DNA of 64,000 nucleotides from Lonicera japonica (GCA_021464415.1 CM038468.1:64001220-64065219); one strand, 5' to 3'; counted from the stretch's first letter, positions 48,201 to 60,400 are shown. Made by a program: numbers and translations. The notes: generated by a model from the letters alone, not told the origin.

Positions 48201-51105
48201 ATAGTTATTTTAGGCTTGTCATATAAATTGATCATTTTATAATTGTAAACTCATAGGTTCGGAGTGTAATCCCGGCAGGCACTTCTTTTGTGGAGGATTG
48301 TGGTGAGTATGATGTTCCCTCTTGGTGATTCTTTTCTCTTTTCCTTTTTTGGATATTTGCAGTAGTTGGTTGGGATTTTGCAGAATATATGGGTCTGCTG
48401 TATCTATGTAACTTTCACACTAACTCTATTCAATATTCATTTTACAGCTCGCATTTTACGCGGGGTGAGGATTGCAGCTCGATTAGGGTTTCGTTTGTCC
48501 AGAGAAACTTCTCATTTTGTTAAAGAACTATCATATTCGTTGTTAAGACTTGATAAGGTACATTAATCTCTAGTCCTGGTGAATGGCTTTTAGCCTTCAG
48601 CTTTATTTTATCTTTTTTTCCAGTCCTGTCTTAAATTTTCTTTTATTTCCTTAGATTTTCTCTTAATTATTTAAATGCTGCAGGGAAGGATTCTCATGGA
48701 AATGAATTATATGCTGGCATATGGATCTGCAGAAGCGTCTCTAAGGTTGTTATGGAAATTTGGACTCCTAGAGATTCTTTTACCAATCCAAGTATGGGGT
48801 TTTCACTTCCTGTTAATAAATATGTTACACATTCTCCAGTCTTCACTCAGACTATATAATATATCTGCAATTCGCAGGCTTCATATTTCATTTCCCAGGG
48901 TTTTCGAAGACGCGATAAGAGATTTAACATGCTTCTGGTAGGTGCACTCATCTCTGTAGAACAGTTTGGATCTTGTATTGCTTTCTCAACTCACCTCATC
49001 CGGGGGGAAAGGAAAAAACACCTTCTCCTCCCGGTTACTTGAAGATGGTGCCATGTTCTCTCAAGGACAATATCATCTGTTATATTTCTTTTATTTATTT
49101 AGCCATGTCAGTTTCTGTGAACCCCTTCCCTGACATTACTGTAAATATTTATCACATTACTCTGACTCTTCGTTGCTGAAGTGGTCACGCTTTTGGTGTA
49201 CAGTTTACGTCTCTAAATTATCGAAGATTTCCCTCGATCTTTCTCCTACTGGAACTACTTCTGCGTTCTCATGGATGTGTTATTCTAATTTTATATTCTC
49301 ATTTGGATCACGCTCATTTGTTGTTCCCATCGTTTCGAAGTTATGTAAAATTCATAGAGCATCCGCGGTCTCATTGCGGCTTATGAAACTTTCCTCCAAC
49401 TTCGTTGCTGTATGTCGATCGCATAGGAACACTTCTCTCGTTGACCTCGACATGCTGTAGTTTCATTTCCATGTTCCTCGTGGATAATCAAGTGTAAATG
49501 GCAAATCAGTTCATTCTGTTATGTTGCTTGATCTGTACTTATACTGCCACTGAAGTTTCAGCTATTTATATAGTGTTGATCCTAGTTATCTTTAACCATG
49601 TAATTCTACAACCTCTTGTCATATTTCAAATTTGCATCGATTCCTGCCTTAGTTTTCCTCAATTAATACTATATCACAGCAAATATAATACAACATACTT
49701 CAAATGATGCCTTAATTTTCATCCTTCATGTAAGATGTGATTTGAAATTCTACCTTCTTATTCAGTTGCTCTTACTATATCATAGAAAAAAAAAATTGTG
49801 CCTTTGATCATGTAATATAAGTAAGTACTTGCTCATTTCTTACCTAACAGGCATGTTATATCTCGAGGGAGAGTTATCATATGCGTTTTCCAAACTCTGA
49901 GAAAAAAAACATGTATTGGGTCTTTTTTCCATCCTCAGATGTCATTATATTTCTCTCGGCCATAGGTATCACTATATTTTGTTATATCAATATAAGAAAC
50001 ATGTAGCTTGAACTCCCAAGCATAAGACCCAGTTGATTCTCTGATTCTATTATTTCAATTATTGGTCAATCTGTTTAAAATTGACATAGTTGACTTGTCC
50101 CCTTAATGGGTGTGGATTTTTTGTTCACTGGGTTCTGGTATCTGTTTGCATTTCTTATCATTTCTTGGCTGCAAGAAGGATAACTAGAAAGCAGCAGTGG
50201 CCTTTGGTTTTCATTTAGTATCAAGTGAGATCATAATCAATGTATTACTGATTTTTGATGCTTCGCAGTCTTTGTTTTCTAGCTTGGATAAACTTCTAGC
50301 ACCTGATCGGCCTTGCCATTGTTGCTTGTGGTAAGACACTATTTCATATCTTTATGTCTGTAATTTTTTTAGTAAGTATATGAAATGAAAATCTACTTTT
50401 CAAAGTTCTGAAGCTGCAATATGTGCTGATATACATCTCATAAAGCCTTTGGAACTAAGCATGATTGCATTTGTAGGGTTGCTATCTTGGCATTTCATAA
50501 AGCCTTGGTAGACAAACCTAGAGATCCATTGGTGGTGGCTGCATTTAGTATTGCTATACACAGTGGTGGGTCTTTATCATCAGCAGTAGATGTTGCGAGA
50601 AGGATCTCTCAACCACACGATACAAGCTTTTGTGAATTATCACAACCTGTGGATCAAAACTCGGATATAGGGTTGATGGACGAGGTCATAGATCTTGCAA
50701 TTTCTGTGGAAGATGCATTAAACAAGATGACTGATGAGGATTTTGTTTCCCAAGCGTTAGACAAGTACCCGCAGGCACCACGCTCAGATATGGTGAGGAC
50801 CCGAGTTTAATCAAACCCCTTACATTGCAGTTAGGTGGATAAATTATTGGGAATAGAATTGAAAGTTTTCTTTTTTGGGATTACAGGTATTTATTTCATG
50901 GGGTTTGACAATGAAGGTGTGCTCGATATTCGATTGTGTTAGGAAGGGCAAGGACCGGGGACTTGTATCTAAACGAGGGCGTGAGATTGATTATGAGGGT
51001 TTAGCAATGGGGAGGCTGAGCGAGGTTAGGCATTTGTTTGCGAGGCTTGTTTTTGACACAGTGTACCCTACTAAACTAAATGGTCTTAACAATTCTGTAA
51101 GCTGA
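45257..51105 (+). CDS. Poly(A) polymerase/CCA-enzyme family protein
   Basis: Fourteen exons (45,257-45,337; 45,636-45,726; 45,891-46,010; 46,393-46,490; 47,574-47,657; 47,823-47,956; 48,096-48,168; 48,257-48,302; 48,448-48,557; 48,684-48,791; 48,878-48,937; 50,269-50,330; 50,477-50,792; 50,887-51,105) join in frame to 533 codons. The family is class II nucleotidyltransferase (bacterial PcnB/tRNA nucleotidyltransferase fold), which adds A or CCA to RNA 3' ends using two metal ions. Seen: LVGGCVRD with GG at 105-106, the catalytic D-x-D at 119-121, RRDFTIN (196-202), and ARILRGVRIAARLGF (243-257), close to the RNA-binding ARILRAxRFAARLGF motif; then the plant-type block FRRRDKR and LDKLLAPDRPCH. 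The Arg/Ser-rich N-terminus (about 30 residues) looks like an organelle transit peptide. No RRM is present. Whether it acts as poly(A) polymerase or on tRNA cannot be told. Confidence 0.93.
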
Positions 51106-51346
51106 AGTTGGACCATGGACACATTATATTATGAGGAGGCTCTGTTTTGTCTTCTGTGCAAGAGGTGGTTAGATACAGTAAGCAGTAGTAGTAGTAGTAG
51201 TAGTGTAATCTTTATTTGTTCATTTTTCCACAAAATCAAATATAAAGACCTCTTTGTAGTTGTTACTTTGTCCGAGGCAATTTTTTTTTTTTTGTAAAAG
51301 AGATCATATAATTAGAATTTTAGGTTGTTAGGAGTTTTAGGCAAGG

Positions 51347-51352
51347 AATAAA
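51347..51352 (+). terminator. Candidate polyadenylation signal
   Basis: AATAAA about 240 bp behind the nucleotidyltransferase stop codon and next to the SINE insertion site. Plant poly(A) signals are loose, so this is only a candidate. Confidence 0.35.
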
Positions 51353-51358
51353 TGGCAT

Positions 51359-51510
51359 CCTTGAGGAGAGTGGTTGACCCAGTGGTAGGCAACCTCCACC
51401 CTTGACTTGAGGTCAAGGGTTCGACTCATGGGGTGGGAGGGGAGGGTTTTTCTTTATTTGTAGGATTAAGGGAGAGACTTAGACCTCCCTAAAAAAAAAA
51501 AAAAAAAAAA
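51359..51510 (+). mobile_element. tRNA-derived SINE with poly(A) tail
   Basis: The head contains a pol III A-box-like stretch (TGACCCAGTGGTAGG) and a B box (GGTTCGACTC, about 51,418-51,427) at tRNA-like spacing. A short body and an A run of about 20 residues (51,491-51,510) follow. The direct repeat AAATGGCAT flanks it (51,350-51,358 and 51,509-51,517, the latter overlapping the tail), as expected for LINE-mediated insertion. It lies about 250 bp behind the stop codon of the nucleotidyltransferase gene, possibly within or next to its 3' end. Confidence 0.85.
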
Positions 51511-51812
51511 ATGGCATATATATATATATATGGGCGTTTATTTTTTTGTTTTTATTTATTTAGGTGTCAAAATTAATTCGGTTTTGAAATCCAAGAAATC
51601 AGGATGAGAAATGTACTTCGCCTCCGCAACCTTTTACTGCGATCTTTTTCGTTTTCCAGACATCATTGAAATTGATGAACACAGAGAGGAAAAGAAGGAA
51701 ATATTTTATTTTATTATATATATATATATAAAGGAGTCTAAATTAGGATGGAGAAAAATAGCAAAAGTGTTCCCGTAGCCTCTTTCTATCCGTGGTGGTG
51801 CGATGGCAATGA

Positions 51813-51822
51813 CAATAATAAT

Positions 51823-51883
<61 letters not shown>
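51813..51883. repeat. (AAT)n microsatellite
   Basis: About 23 AAT units, broken once near 51,830. Produces the poly-Ile and poly-Leu ORFs on the minus strand, which are not genes. Confidence 0.9.
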
Positions 51884-52246
51884 CGCAATGGCTTCAGGCT
51901 GCTTTATCAGGTCTGTCTCCCTCCCGCACACAAACTGTACCTATATGTAGTTTCTTTGATTTGAATCAGTCTTACATAATTAACATTAATTCCCTTTTAA
52001 TGTACATGTTGGCTTGGCCTATATATATATATATAGTAATACTGAATTTTCTTTATATTGCTTTTCTGTTCATCTTTCTAAGTCTAAACTATAGGTTTGG
52101 CTAATTTTTCAATTCAATCTTTTGCAATCAATCAAAGGATCTTTTATTTCTTTGTCCAAAAAAAACCTGTACCAATTAAATTTTTATTTTTTTGAAGAGA
52201 AAGTAACAGAGTTTGTGGTATATAATACATATAATAATATGCAAAG

Positions 52247-52779
52247 ATGGATAAGAAGATTAGGATGATGCTAGCTATAATAGAAGAGGAGGACGACGAT
52301 GATGGAGACAGGTTTACGATGAGAGCTGAAAACTACTACAAATTAAAATTGGCCTCAACTCTACAAAATCATATAAGATTTGCATTTAATTATCATACCG
52401 TACTTTAGCTGACAAATATGATCAGCAACTCTGCACTGTATCTAATCCATTGCCAACAACTTCCTCCTTAAAAGTTCAACACCCACCCAATTCACAAAGA
52501 AAATGAATTATTAGTAGAGGCCCCAAGAGAGTGATCCAGACTTCAGAATTAATAAAGGTGTCAATGCTGATGGATGATAACTTGAAACAACAGGCTCAAC
52601 TGATAAGGAGAAATAATGAGAAAAGAGAGGCAATTGAGGATCTGTGTGTTCAAATTGGCAACTTAATGAATGCGAACAGGGCTTTGAAGACTTCTCTGGG
52701 GCACCATAAGATTGATATGAAGCAAAACAAGTCACAAATTTCAAGATTGAAGGGCCTTCTACTAAGAAAGTTCTTGTGA
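52247..52779 (+). pseudogene. NET3-like (NAB domain) gene relic
   Basis: Three separate pieces recall the NETWORKED 3 family, plant proteins that bind actin through an N-terminal NAB domain and link it to membranes. Piece 1 (52,247-52,345) reads MDKKIRMMLAIIEEE then RFTMRAENYYK, like the NAB core MDKKVK..LIEEDADSFAKRAEMYYK. Piece 2 (52,396-52,428), in another frame, reads YRTLADKYDQQ, the end of the same domain. Piece 3 (52,540-52,779, behind a CAG acceptor) reads NLKQQAQLIRRNNEKREAIE and ends SQISRLKGLLLRKFL, like the NET3 C-terminal coil. The first exon with the tryptophan-rich motif is missing, and in-frame stops separate pieces 1 and 2. Decay is therefore likely, but a divergent spliced gene cannot be excluded. 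Confidence 0.5.
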
Positions 52780-54430
52780 CGAAAGGAAAAAAAACATTAG
52801 AAGAAATTTTGCTTACGTCTATAAACAAGACATGTCACTTCAAGAACAATTACCACTCCAAATTTTGTTGTTTTTCTTCTCTTTTTTTTCCTTTTTGAGA
52901 TTTTAATTTGTATAATCTCTTGTTTCCCGTGAAACAAAAAGCACTCTTTGATGTCTACCATAAGGTCTGTATTTAGGGCAAATTAATTTTATTTTACTTT
53001 TTCTTAAAAAAATTGGATACATCGGGTGAGTTTCATTCATTGATGGGGTGAGAGGGACAGGATACGCATCTTATCGTACTGTTGGAATCATTATCACTAT
53101 GTTACTGACTATAGCCTTATACGTCGCTTGAGTTCAAATAAAATACATATCATTGTTTTGACCACTTTTTATATGAACTGAGATAATAAAGTTACCTTTC
53201 CTTAATTTACAACGGTGATAAGGCCGGCCTAAAAGATGAGTGTGGTTACATGCACTCGGCCCACTTGAAAAGAGTTTGTTGATAAAAACTCGCATAATAT
53301 CAAGCAATACAATGCGGAGAATACTAGAGTATTTTCAAATAAGGCCCGTCTAATGAGAAGTTAGTACACTTACATAAATTCAGGCGAAATAGGGAGAGTA
53401 TGTTGGTGTTGAGTGTACTCAAATAAGTATTCGCCTAACATTAGGCAATAGAGTGCTGAGTATGCTAGTGTTTGTGATAAATAATGAATGTGTTAAGATG
53501 TATTTTTAATTAAATTCTGAAGAAGAGTGTTTGTGACACATTTAAAGTATATAAATTTAACTGCCCTTAGTTTAAATAATCATTACTAGATTATGCTAAC
53601 GTATGTCTTAATGGCACATATTAAGCACCTATAAATAAAATTAATTAAATCCCAATATGCATCAATTAAGGCACACATTCTCAAGCATACTTTTCTTATT
53701 ACTATTGTACCAACAATCTTTCGTATCAAAAATTGAGCATTGGTGCGAATGATATTTCAGGTTTACCATTGGTATGCTTTTAAGTAAGGGTGTTTTCTGT
53801 TTTAGTCATATGAAAATTACGGGGACCCAAATTTAAACTAAATTTTAAAATTCGGTTTCGATTTTTAAATCTTTTGAATCCAGACCCAAACCAAGCTTTT
53901 CGGTTTAGTTTTATTCAATTTTCATATATTTTCCTTTTTAATAAAATAAATTCTAAGGTAACACTTATTGGTCAAAAAAATTATAAATCCATGATTGGTC
54001 CTACTTATTTGGTCAAAAAAATATATTAACTTTTACATGTATAATATAACTCTAATATTCATAATAACTTAAAGAGTTTTGTTATCATTAAAGCTTATAA
54101 ATTTTAGAAACATAAAATTTTATAATTAAATAATATTATTTTTGAGTCATATGTTTCTTTGATTCGATTTTTAATGAATCGATTCCAATCAATACAGTTC
54201 AATCGTTTGTTTGATTCATCATAACACTCATTTTTCGGTTTTCCATAACATCCTTACTTTTAAGGATATATATAAATACTATTTATTTATTTTTTATCAA
54301 ATTATAATATTGGAGGCTTAACAAATTTTAATTTTTGTATTTTTAACTTTGTATGATCTTTTTTCTTTTTCTTTTCCACTTCCTTGGTTTTAGATGAATT
54401 TATCCATTAACAATACTACCGATTGGTGTC
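52780..54430. other. Intergenic, no gene recognised
   Basis: AT-rich. TC-rich stretch near 52,866-52,892. About 53,215-53,480 has a repeat-like look (AAGTTAGTACACTTACATAA and similar). No exon was supported. Confidence 0.4.
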
Positions 54431-54437
54431 GTTTATA

Positions 54438-54470
54438 CTAGATTTTAAGCCGTGCGATACACGGGGCTAG
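54438..54470 (-). mobile_element. Helitron-like 3' terminus
   Basis: On the minus strand: the hairpin CCGTG-TATCG-CACGG, then CTTAAAAT, then CTAG followed by T at 54,437. Hairpin, short spacer, CTRR end and insertion between A and T are the accepted 3' signature of Helitrons. The body would lie to the right. No TC-type 5' end could be fixed and no Rep/helicase is present. Confidence 0.55.
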
Positions 54471-54995
54471 CGATTTACGTTTTACAAATTTATTTATAGC
54501 ATAGAAAATAAAAATCCACTTTAATTTGATCCGTGTGAACACTTGGTAAAACATGCAAACGACACAATAAAGAAAAAACGAAATAAATAAATGAACAATG
54601 TAATAAATGAATTATTTATGCAAAAAAATTTCGTACTCTTTACCTGCTAGATTTAGTATGCATATAGATAATCCTATGACACCTTAAATGATAAATGAAT
54701 TATATTAAAACTTTAATTTGACGTGTAATTAAGTGTGGGGTCAAAGACTAGTATAACCAATACTACTGCTGATCTAAAAACTCCAATGTCCAATATAATA
54801 AATAAATCTAAAAAACATGGTAAGACCATTTGCACTGCAAGAGCTGAAAGCACAAATATCCATTTTTATGTGCCTCACCCGGTAATGGAAAAGGTTAAAA
54901 GTGGATCAAATAAGGTAAAAGCAAGCTAAATTTACCAGCCGACAATTTTTTATACTAGCCGATATTCCTTGTATCCGGGCAGCAATATACATCTT

Positions 54996-55061
54996 CCATG
55001 ACACATCATGTGTCGTGTGGAAGGAAAAATCCTCTTCGACGACACATCATGTGTTGTGAGG
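54996..55061. repeat. Two hairpins with core GACACATCATGTGTC
   Basis: Two imperfect dyads centred at about 55,009 and 55,049. The first has outer stem TTCCA/TGGAA, the second AATCCTC/GAGGATT, around nearly the same core. A third copy is at 55,437-55,461. Similar short repeats occur in the subterminal parts of plant DNA transposons. Confidence 0.7.
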
Positions 55062-55436
55062 ATTGATCTTTACGCAAAGCTAGGTGATGAATTAGGGCTG
55101 TAAGTAGAGAGAGAATGCAAGAAATTGGTGTTTAAGATGGATCTGAAAATGAATTTGAAGAAAATGAAGATGAGGACTTTGAAAGTTGTGCTTCAGTGGA
55201 TGTGGAAAAAAATGTACGAGGACGAGAAGCAGAGCAAACCATGAATTTGAAGAGCTCTTTCTCTCTCTAGAAATGTACACTTTTTCCCTTTTTTTCCCTC
55301 TGTATGTATATGTGTCTTTCTCTGTTCTACGATTTTTATTGCTTTTTAGGGGTATAAAGAGAAAAAGAGAGATAAAGAAAATACAGTGAGAAAGAAACGT
55401 GTGTGCAGGGAAGAAGATGAAACAAATCCTATTCCT

Positions 55437-55461
55437 CCCCTGACACATCATGTGTCGTGGG
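55437..55461. repeat. Third GACACATCATGTGTC hairpin
   Basis: Same core as the two dyads near 55,030 but with outer stem CCCC/GGGG. It marks the other side of a 0.4-kb interval that could be a small transposon, although no target duplication was found. Confidence 0.65.
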
Positions 55462-55921
55462 GTATCTTTTTACCTTTTCCCGCTACAATTTCATCTTTAT
55501 TAATAGGCAAAATATACACTTTTACCTTACACTATTACTTTTACCAATGGAAATGGTATAAGATATACAATTTTATCACACTTTGCTAATTGCTATCATC
55601 TTTACCGATTTATATTTGCTAACTTTATTATTGAATTTCCAATTGGATTATTCTTTGTTGAAAAAAAAAATTAATAATACCAAAAACACAATAACAGTGA
55701 AAATATGAATAGAAAAAAAAAATAATAAGAATATTAATTGGTCATATTAAAATGTAAAAAAAAAGGCCTTATAAACCTTAGTAAGAGACTAAGATAACCA
55801 TATTATCTTAGAAAATAGTTGATGATGGTGCATAGAATACATCAAAATATAAATGATTTGTGCATCATGTAGTACAAATTTAACAAACTGAAATTATATT
55901 TTTCTCTGATAAACACATATA

Positions 55922-55952
<31 letters not shown>

Positions 55953-56252
55953 AGTTAATAAAATATGTACAATTAATAAATATTAATAAAATAAGTACAT
56001 TTAATGCATATTAAATGAAGAAACTTCCTCCATAATATTATACTATTATGTAATGTAATACAATGTAATAGATAGATGGTATAGATAAATGGATTAATTA
56101 ATATAAATGATATCATTAATAGAGTTACTTCTTTTATTTTACTATTATGGTATAAATAGATTAGTGATTGCATCAAAATTAGTGAAGATATTTTATTTTA
56201 TTATGTACAGAGACACTTAATTTTGATTACTCTTTTTACGAGTTAAATTTAA
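55462..56252. other. AT-rich spacer
   Basis: Poly-A and TA tracts; no gene was seen. Confidence 0.4.
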
Positions 56253-56814
56253 AAGTAAAAAAAAAAACACTGATCCCCTTAACTATTTCACTTATTCACT
56301 TTATCCCATGATTTATTAAGGTTAACAATAAACCCTCCTTAACTATTAGCATTTATCACTTAACCCCCAAAATAATAAAATTGTCTCTTTACTATTAAAG
56401 TTATATATATATATATAAGAAAAAGAAAATAAAACATAATAAAATTAGAAATTCCCCTTCCAACTCAAACCCAACCCACCTTTATCCATCTTAAATTTAA
56501 CATATTCATTCTCAAATTGAAAATCTTAATTAAAGTAAGTTTGTGTTTTAAGGTGTATAATTACCCAATATATATATGCAATATATTTCTATGTAAATAT
56601 GCTTATATATATATATGATCCATTTCTGGTATTGACCAATCTTTACGGATTAGTCATTTTACGACGGTTCTTTATCGTAAAAATATTTGGAGTGTGTTTT
56701 TTATGACGCAAAAATGTCATAGAAAGAACTAGTCAATACTTGAAATTTCTCGTATACATATATATATATATGTTTGCATAGATATACACCACTTACTCGA
56801 CAACTATCACATTA

Positions 56815-56846
<32 letters not shown>

Positions 56847-57046
56847 AATATATATATGTAAATACAAGTAAATGCAAACATATATGTATATTTACACAGA
56901 AATATACAACATATATATGATAAATATACACCTTAAAATACTATAATTAGGATTTTCAATTTGAGAGCGAATATATTAAATTTTACGTGGACCAAGGTGG
57001 GTTAAGTTTATTTTTTTGTTATTATTACTATTATTATTTATTTCTC

Positions 57047-57086
<40 letters not shown>

Positions 57087-57233
57087 CTTTAATTGTACCG
57101 GGGACAGCTATGTCATTTTGGGGTTAAGTAATAAAGGCTAATAGTTGATGGGGTTTATGATTAATTTTTATAAATTATAGGGAGTAAAGTGAAAAAGTGT
57201 AATAATTCAAGGGGTTTTGGTATTTTTTTACCC
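56253..57233. mobile_element. Long fold-back element upstream of SCD2
   Basis: Arms of roughly 300 bp (about 56,253-56,560 and 56,945-57,233) are reverse complements. For example CCTTAACTATTAGCATTTAT on the left matches ATAAAGGCTAATAGTTGATG on the right. The centre holds TA tracts and a nested MITE (56,617-56,752). The right end lies about 190 bp before the SCD2-type start codon, so the element probably occupies the promoter or touches the leader. Confidence 0.8.
56617..56752. mobile_element. Small fold-back MITE, copy 2 (nested)
   Basis: Relative of the element at 15,970-16,112: shares AAAAATATTTGGA, TTTTTTATGACGCAAAA and self-complementary ends (GATCCATTTCTGGTATTGAC and GTCAATACTTGAAATTTCTC). 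It sits between the arms of the larger fold-back element, inside TA-rich DNA. Confidence 0.65.
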
Positions 57234-57423
57234 CAATATTGAAGAAAGAGGAGAAACGGTTCTCTGTATCTCCGCCTCCAAAAACAAAAGAACATAAAAG
57301 AAAAAGGGAAGGAGCGATTTTGTATGTAACTTGATCTGTTAGGGGAAGGGGAAAGGGGTTCATTGTTTGCCTTTTAAGCTACCGCATTTACTAATTACAG
57401 TCCAAAGCTAGGTAGGTATAGCT
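57234..57423 (+). promoter_or_regulatory. Probable SCD2 5' leader
   Basis: The 190 bp between the fold-back element and the start codon are less AT-rich and contain no upstream ATG ORF of note. Likely leader or core promoter; the transcription start is unknown. Confidence 0.35.
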
Positions 57424-60400
57424 ATGGACCGGAACCGAACCGCGAGCCCAGTGTACACACGGCAGTGGAGCAGCGAATCCAGTGTCACTTCAGCTGCTTC
57501 ATCTTCTCCGGTGATGTCCCCGGCACGTCACCACCACTCCCGATCTTCTTCCACTACCGGCATTTCTAACATAAAGCGCACTCAGAACTTCGCCGCCAAA
57601 GCCGCAGCTCAGCGTCTCGCTCAGGTCATGGCTTCTCAGTCTTCTGCTGACAATGACGACGACGACGACGACGACGAGGAGATGGGGTTTCGATTCGCTG
57701 CTCCTCGGCCTACATCTTTAACCACCAGGACTACTGCTGCCTATACCTCCATCAAGAACAATAGGTTGAACAACAATAACATTAATAACAACCCTGGCCC
57801 AGGGATTACAACCAGATCTACTTCACCTGCGGTAATTGATCCTTTTTCACTGCATTTTGACGCATATGGTTTCATACACAGTTTGCGTTACATGCTCAAC
57901 TTCTCATTTTTTTTTTTCATCCTGATTTCAGTGCCTTTTTTGGAATGAATTAATCAATCATAAAATCATCTCGTGTTTGAATTAATTTGCCTGGATTCAA
58001 CATATGGGAGGTTGTCCGTTATATTCACCGCGTAAATTAGAGGCTGATGTGCTTGCTGAATTAAAAGTTGCATTCTATTATTATTTGGTTAAAATTTCTG
58101 TATTATTTAGTGAAATGAGAATTCAAAGTACGGATCATAATGTGGGATCACCTCTATCTAGATAGTGGTTGCTAATACTATATGCCATTAAATAACTTTG
58201 AAATTAAGTTGCTATTGCAAACTTGTCAACTGTTTAAACTTGTCTCCTTTAACCGTTTTTTAAGGATATATGATTATCTTCAACGTGATCAATGGTTAAC
58301 AACAAGCTTGTTTACTATCGTGAGATTTGGTATATCGATTATGTCCAAAAGGAAACTGGTCTCTTAAATTGGGAAAAGGAGTAGTTGACTCTGAAGTTGT
58401 GACAGAGTAAGTAATGAATTTGCCCCTGTTAGCACACTTCCTGCATCTGGCCCTGCTGATTATGTTTCATATTTTATAACTGTCTATGACTCTATGTGCA
58501 TAGGATGTATAGCAGCACGTGTGCATAGGGTGTTTGAGGGGGGTTGTGGTGGCTTAAAATAGAAAAATAACTGTCTAATGTCGTATTTTACTTAGTTGCG
58601 TCAGAACTTTGTAGAGCAAACATCGTCAGTTCGGTCAACATCAGTTGGAAGGCCATCAATGCCTATTCGCACAACTCCAGCGGTACCACCTAGCAGAACA
58701 TCACTGAAGACCCCAATACCTATACCACCAATTGACCCTCCTACCAGTAGGCCCAGAGAGAAAAGGTAAATTAGATTTTTTTTGTTTTGCTATATGTGAC
58801 TAACTAGCCCCTAATTTCCTGTATGTTACATTTATCACCTTGGGTCTCTATTCCTAAAATCTCATTATAACTACGAGTGCTACATTGCATTGTAAAATGT
58901 GAAACTTCTTAAAACATGTTATTTCTCCAAAAGCTATGCCTCATTATTGCTTTTGCAGGCTTGAAGCAATTTTTGCTTACATGAAAAATATGTTACACTT
59001 GTCTTTATTTGCATGCATTCATTCTTGTGTGGGTCTGTGAGGATTGAGGAAGAGAGCTGCCTAGGGCTGACCCTATATGACTGTATCGTTAATATTTCAA
59101 TCTTGAGCAATATTGAGTTTGTTTGTGCAGGAGCGAGAGAGCTGCCAACGGTTAGCCTATATGAGTATATCAATTGCATTGCAATGTCTTTGTTTGGTTT
59201 TCTTTATTTCAGATTCGTATCTTTCTGAGTATGTTCGTTAAGTTAACATCTTGACAAACTAATTCTTTATTTCAGATTTGTATCTTTCTGAGTATGTTTG
59301 TTAAGTTAACATCTTGACAAACTAAGTATGATTGAAAACATAACCTGCAGATTCTCATTGGATATGGGGGAGTTAAACTTGAAAGATACAGGAAATCACC
59401 AGGAGGCTTCTGCTCTTCGCGATGAAGTATGCCAACCTATGCCCATCAAGCTCATCCTTTATCATTCCCCGTGTTAGGTAGGCAACTAATACCTGAATGT
59501 GCATCCTGATTCTGAGTGTTCACTAATTTTGCAGCTTGATATGCTACAAGAAGAAAATGAGAATATCCTCGAGAAGGTGTGTGTTCTTTTATTTTCTATT
59601 TGCGTCCTAAACAGTAAATACCCCTATTGATGTTCTCACATGCACATGCTCTATAATTGTATAACATTTATAACATTTAAATTGTTTACTTACAGCTCAG
59701 AATTGAAGAAGAGAGTTGCGAAGAAGCCGAAGCTAGAGTTAAGGAGCTTGAGAAACAGGTCACTTTTTCTGTTCTTTTGTGATGCAAATAGCCCGTGCCT
59801 ACATTGGTTTCCATGTTCATCGAGAGCCTCCGGTGGTTTCCTTGTTCATAGAGAAACACTCTTGTCTATGGCAATATGGCACTACTAAAGTTACATATTA
59901 CCATGCCTACGACAAGTTATCCGTATATATTTGTAATAAGTAAAGAGATTATTAATTTAGAGTAAATTACACCATTGGCCCCTAAACTTTTGCCTGTTCT
60001 GATTTAGCCCTTGAGCTACTAGTTGCATCAATTAAGCCCCTTAATTATTAAATCCCTTCCAATGCAGCTCTTCTGTGCGATTGCCTTCCAAATCTCATTA
60101 TCACATGCCTCATTATAAGAGAGACACGGAAAACAACATGATACATTAGACTTGACATTTCAGCTGAGCTCTCATACTCTGAATCTGAGAAGTTCTTTGT
60201 ACATAGATATTTGATTTCTACCCTAGTGTTGCGTTTGGTATTTGCTTCAACTAAATTTTCATCACTTAAAACTCAACTTCAAAATCTTCTAACTCACACT
60301 CAAAAATTTCTTCATTCTCATCTCTGTCACCAACTTCTCAATTCCACTTTCAGCATTATCACTTCCAACATTATCCCTTCATCATTATATCACCAAAATA

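Noticed and set aside
51706..51931. Minus-strand poly-Leu and poly-Ile ORFs
   Set aside because: Translations of the (AAT)n microsatellite.
55092..55451. 119-aa minus-strand ORF
   Set aside because: Low-complexity Ser/His/Phe-rich reading of AG-rich DNA, with no family resemblance; on the plus strand the same stretch gives an acidic ORF of equally doubtful meaning.
57838..57948. Continuation of the first SCD2 exon into ..[15 protein letters not shown]
   Set aside because: The donor after ..STSPA at 57,832 joins in frame to conserved exon 2; the hydrophobic tail is intron read-through.
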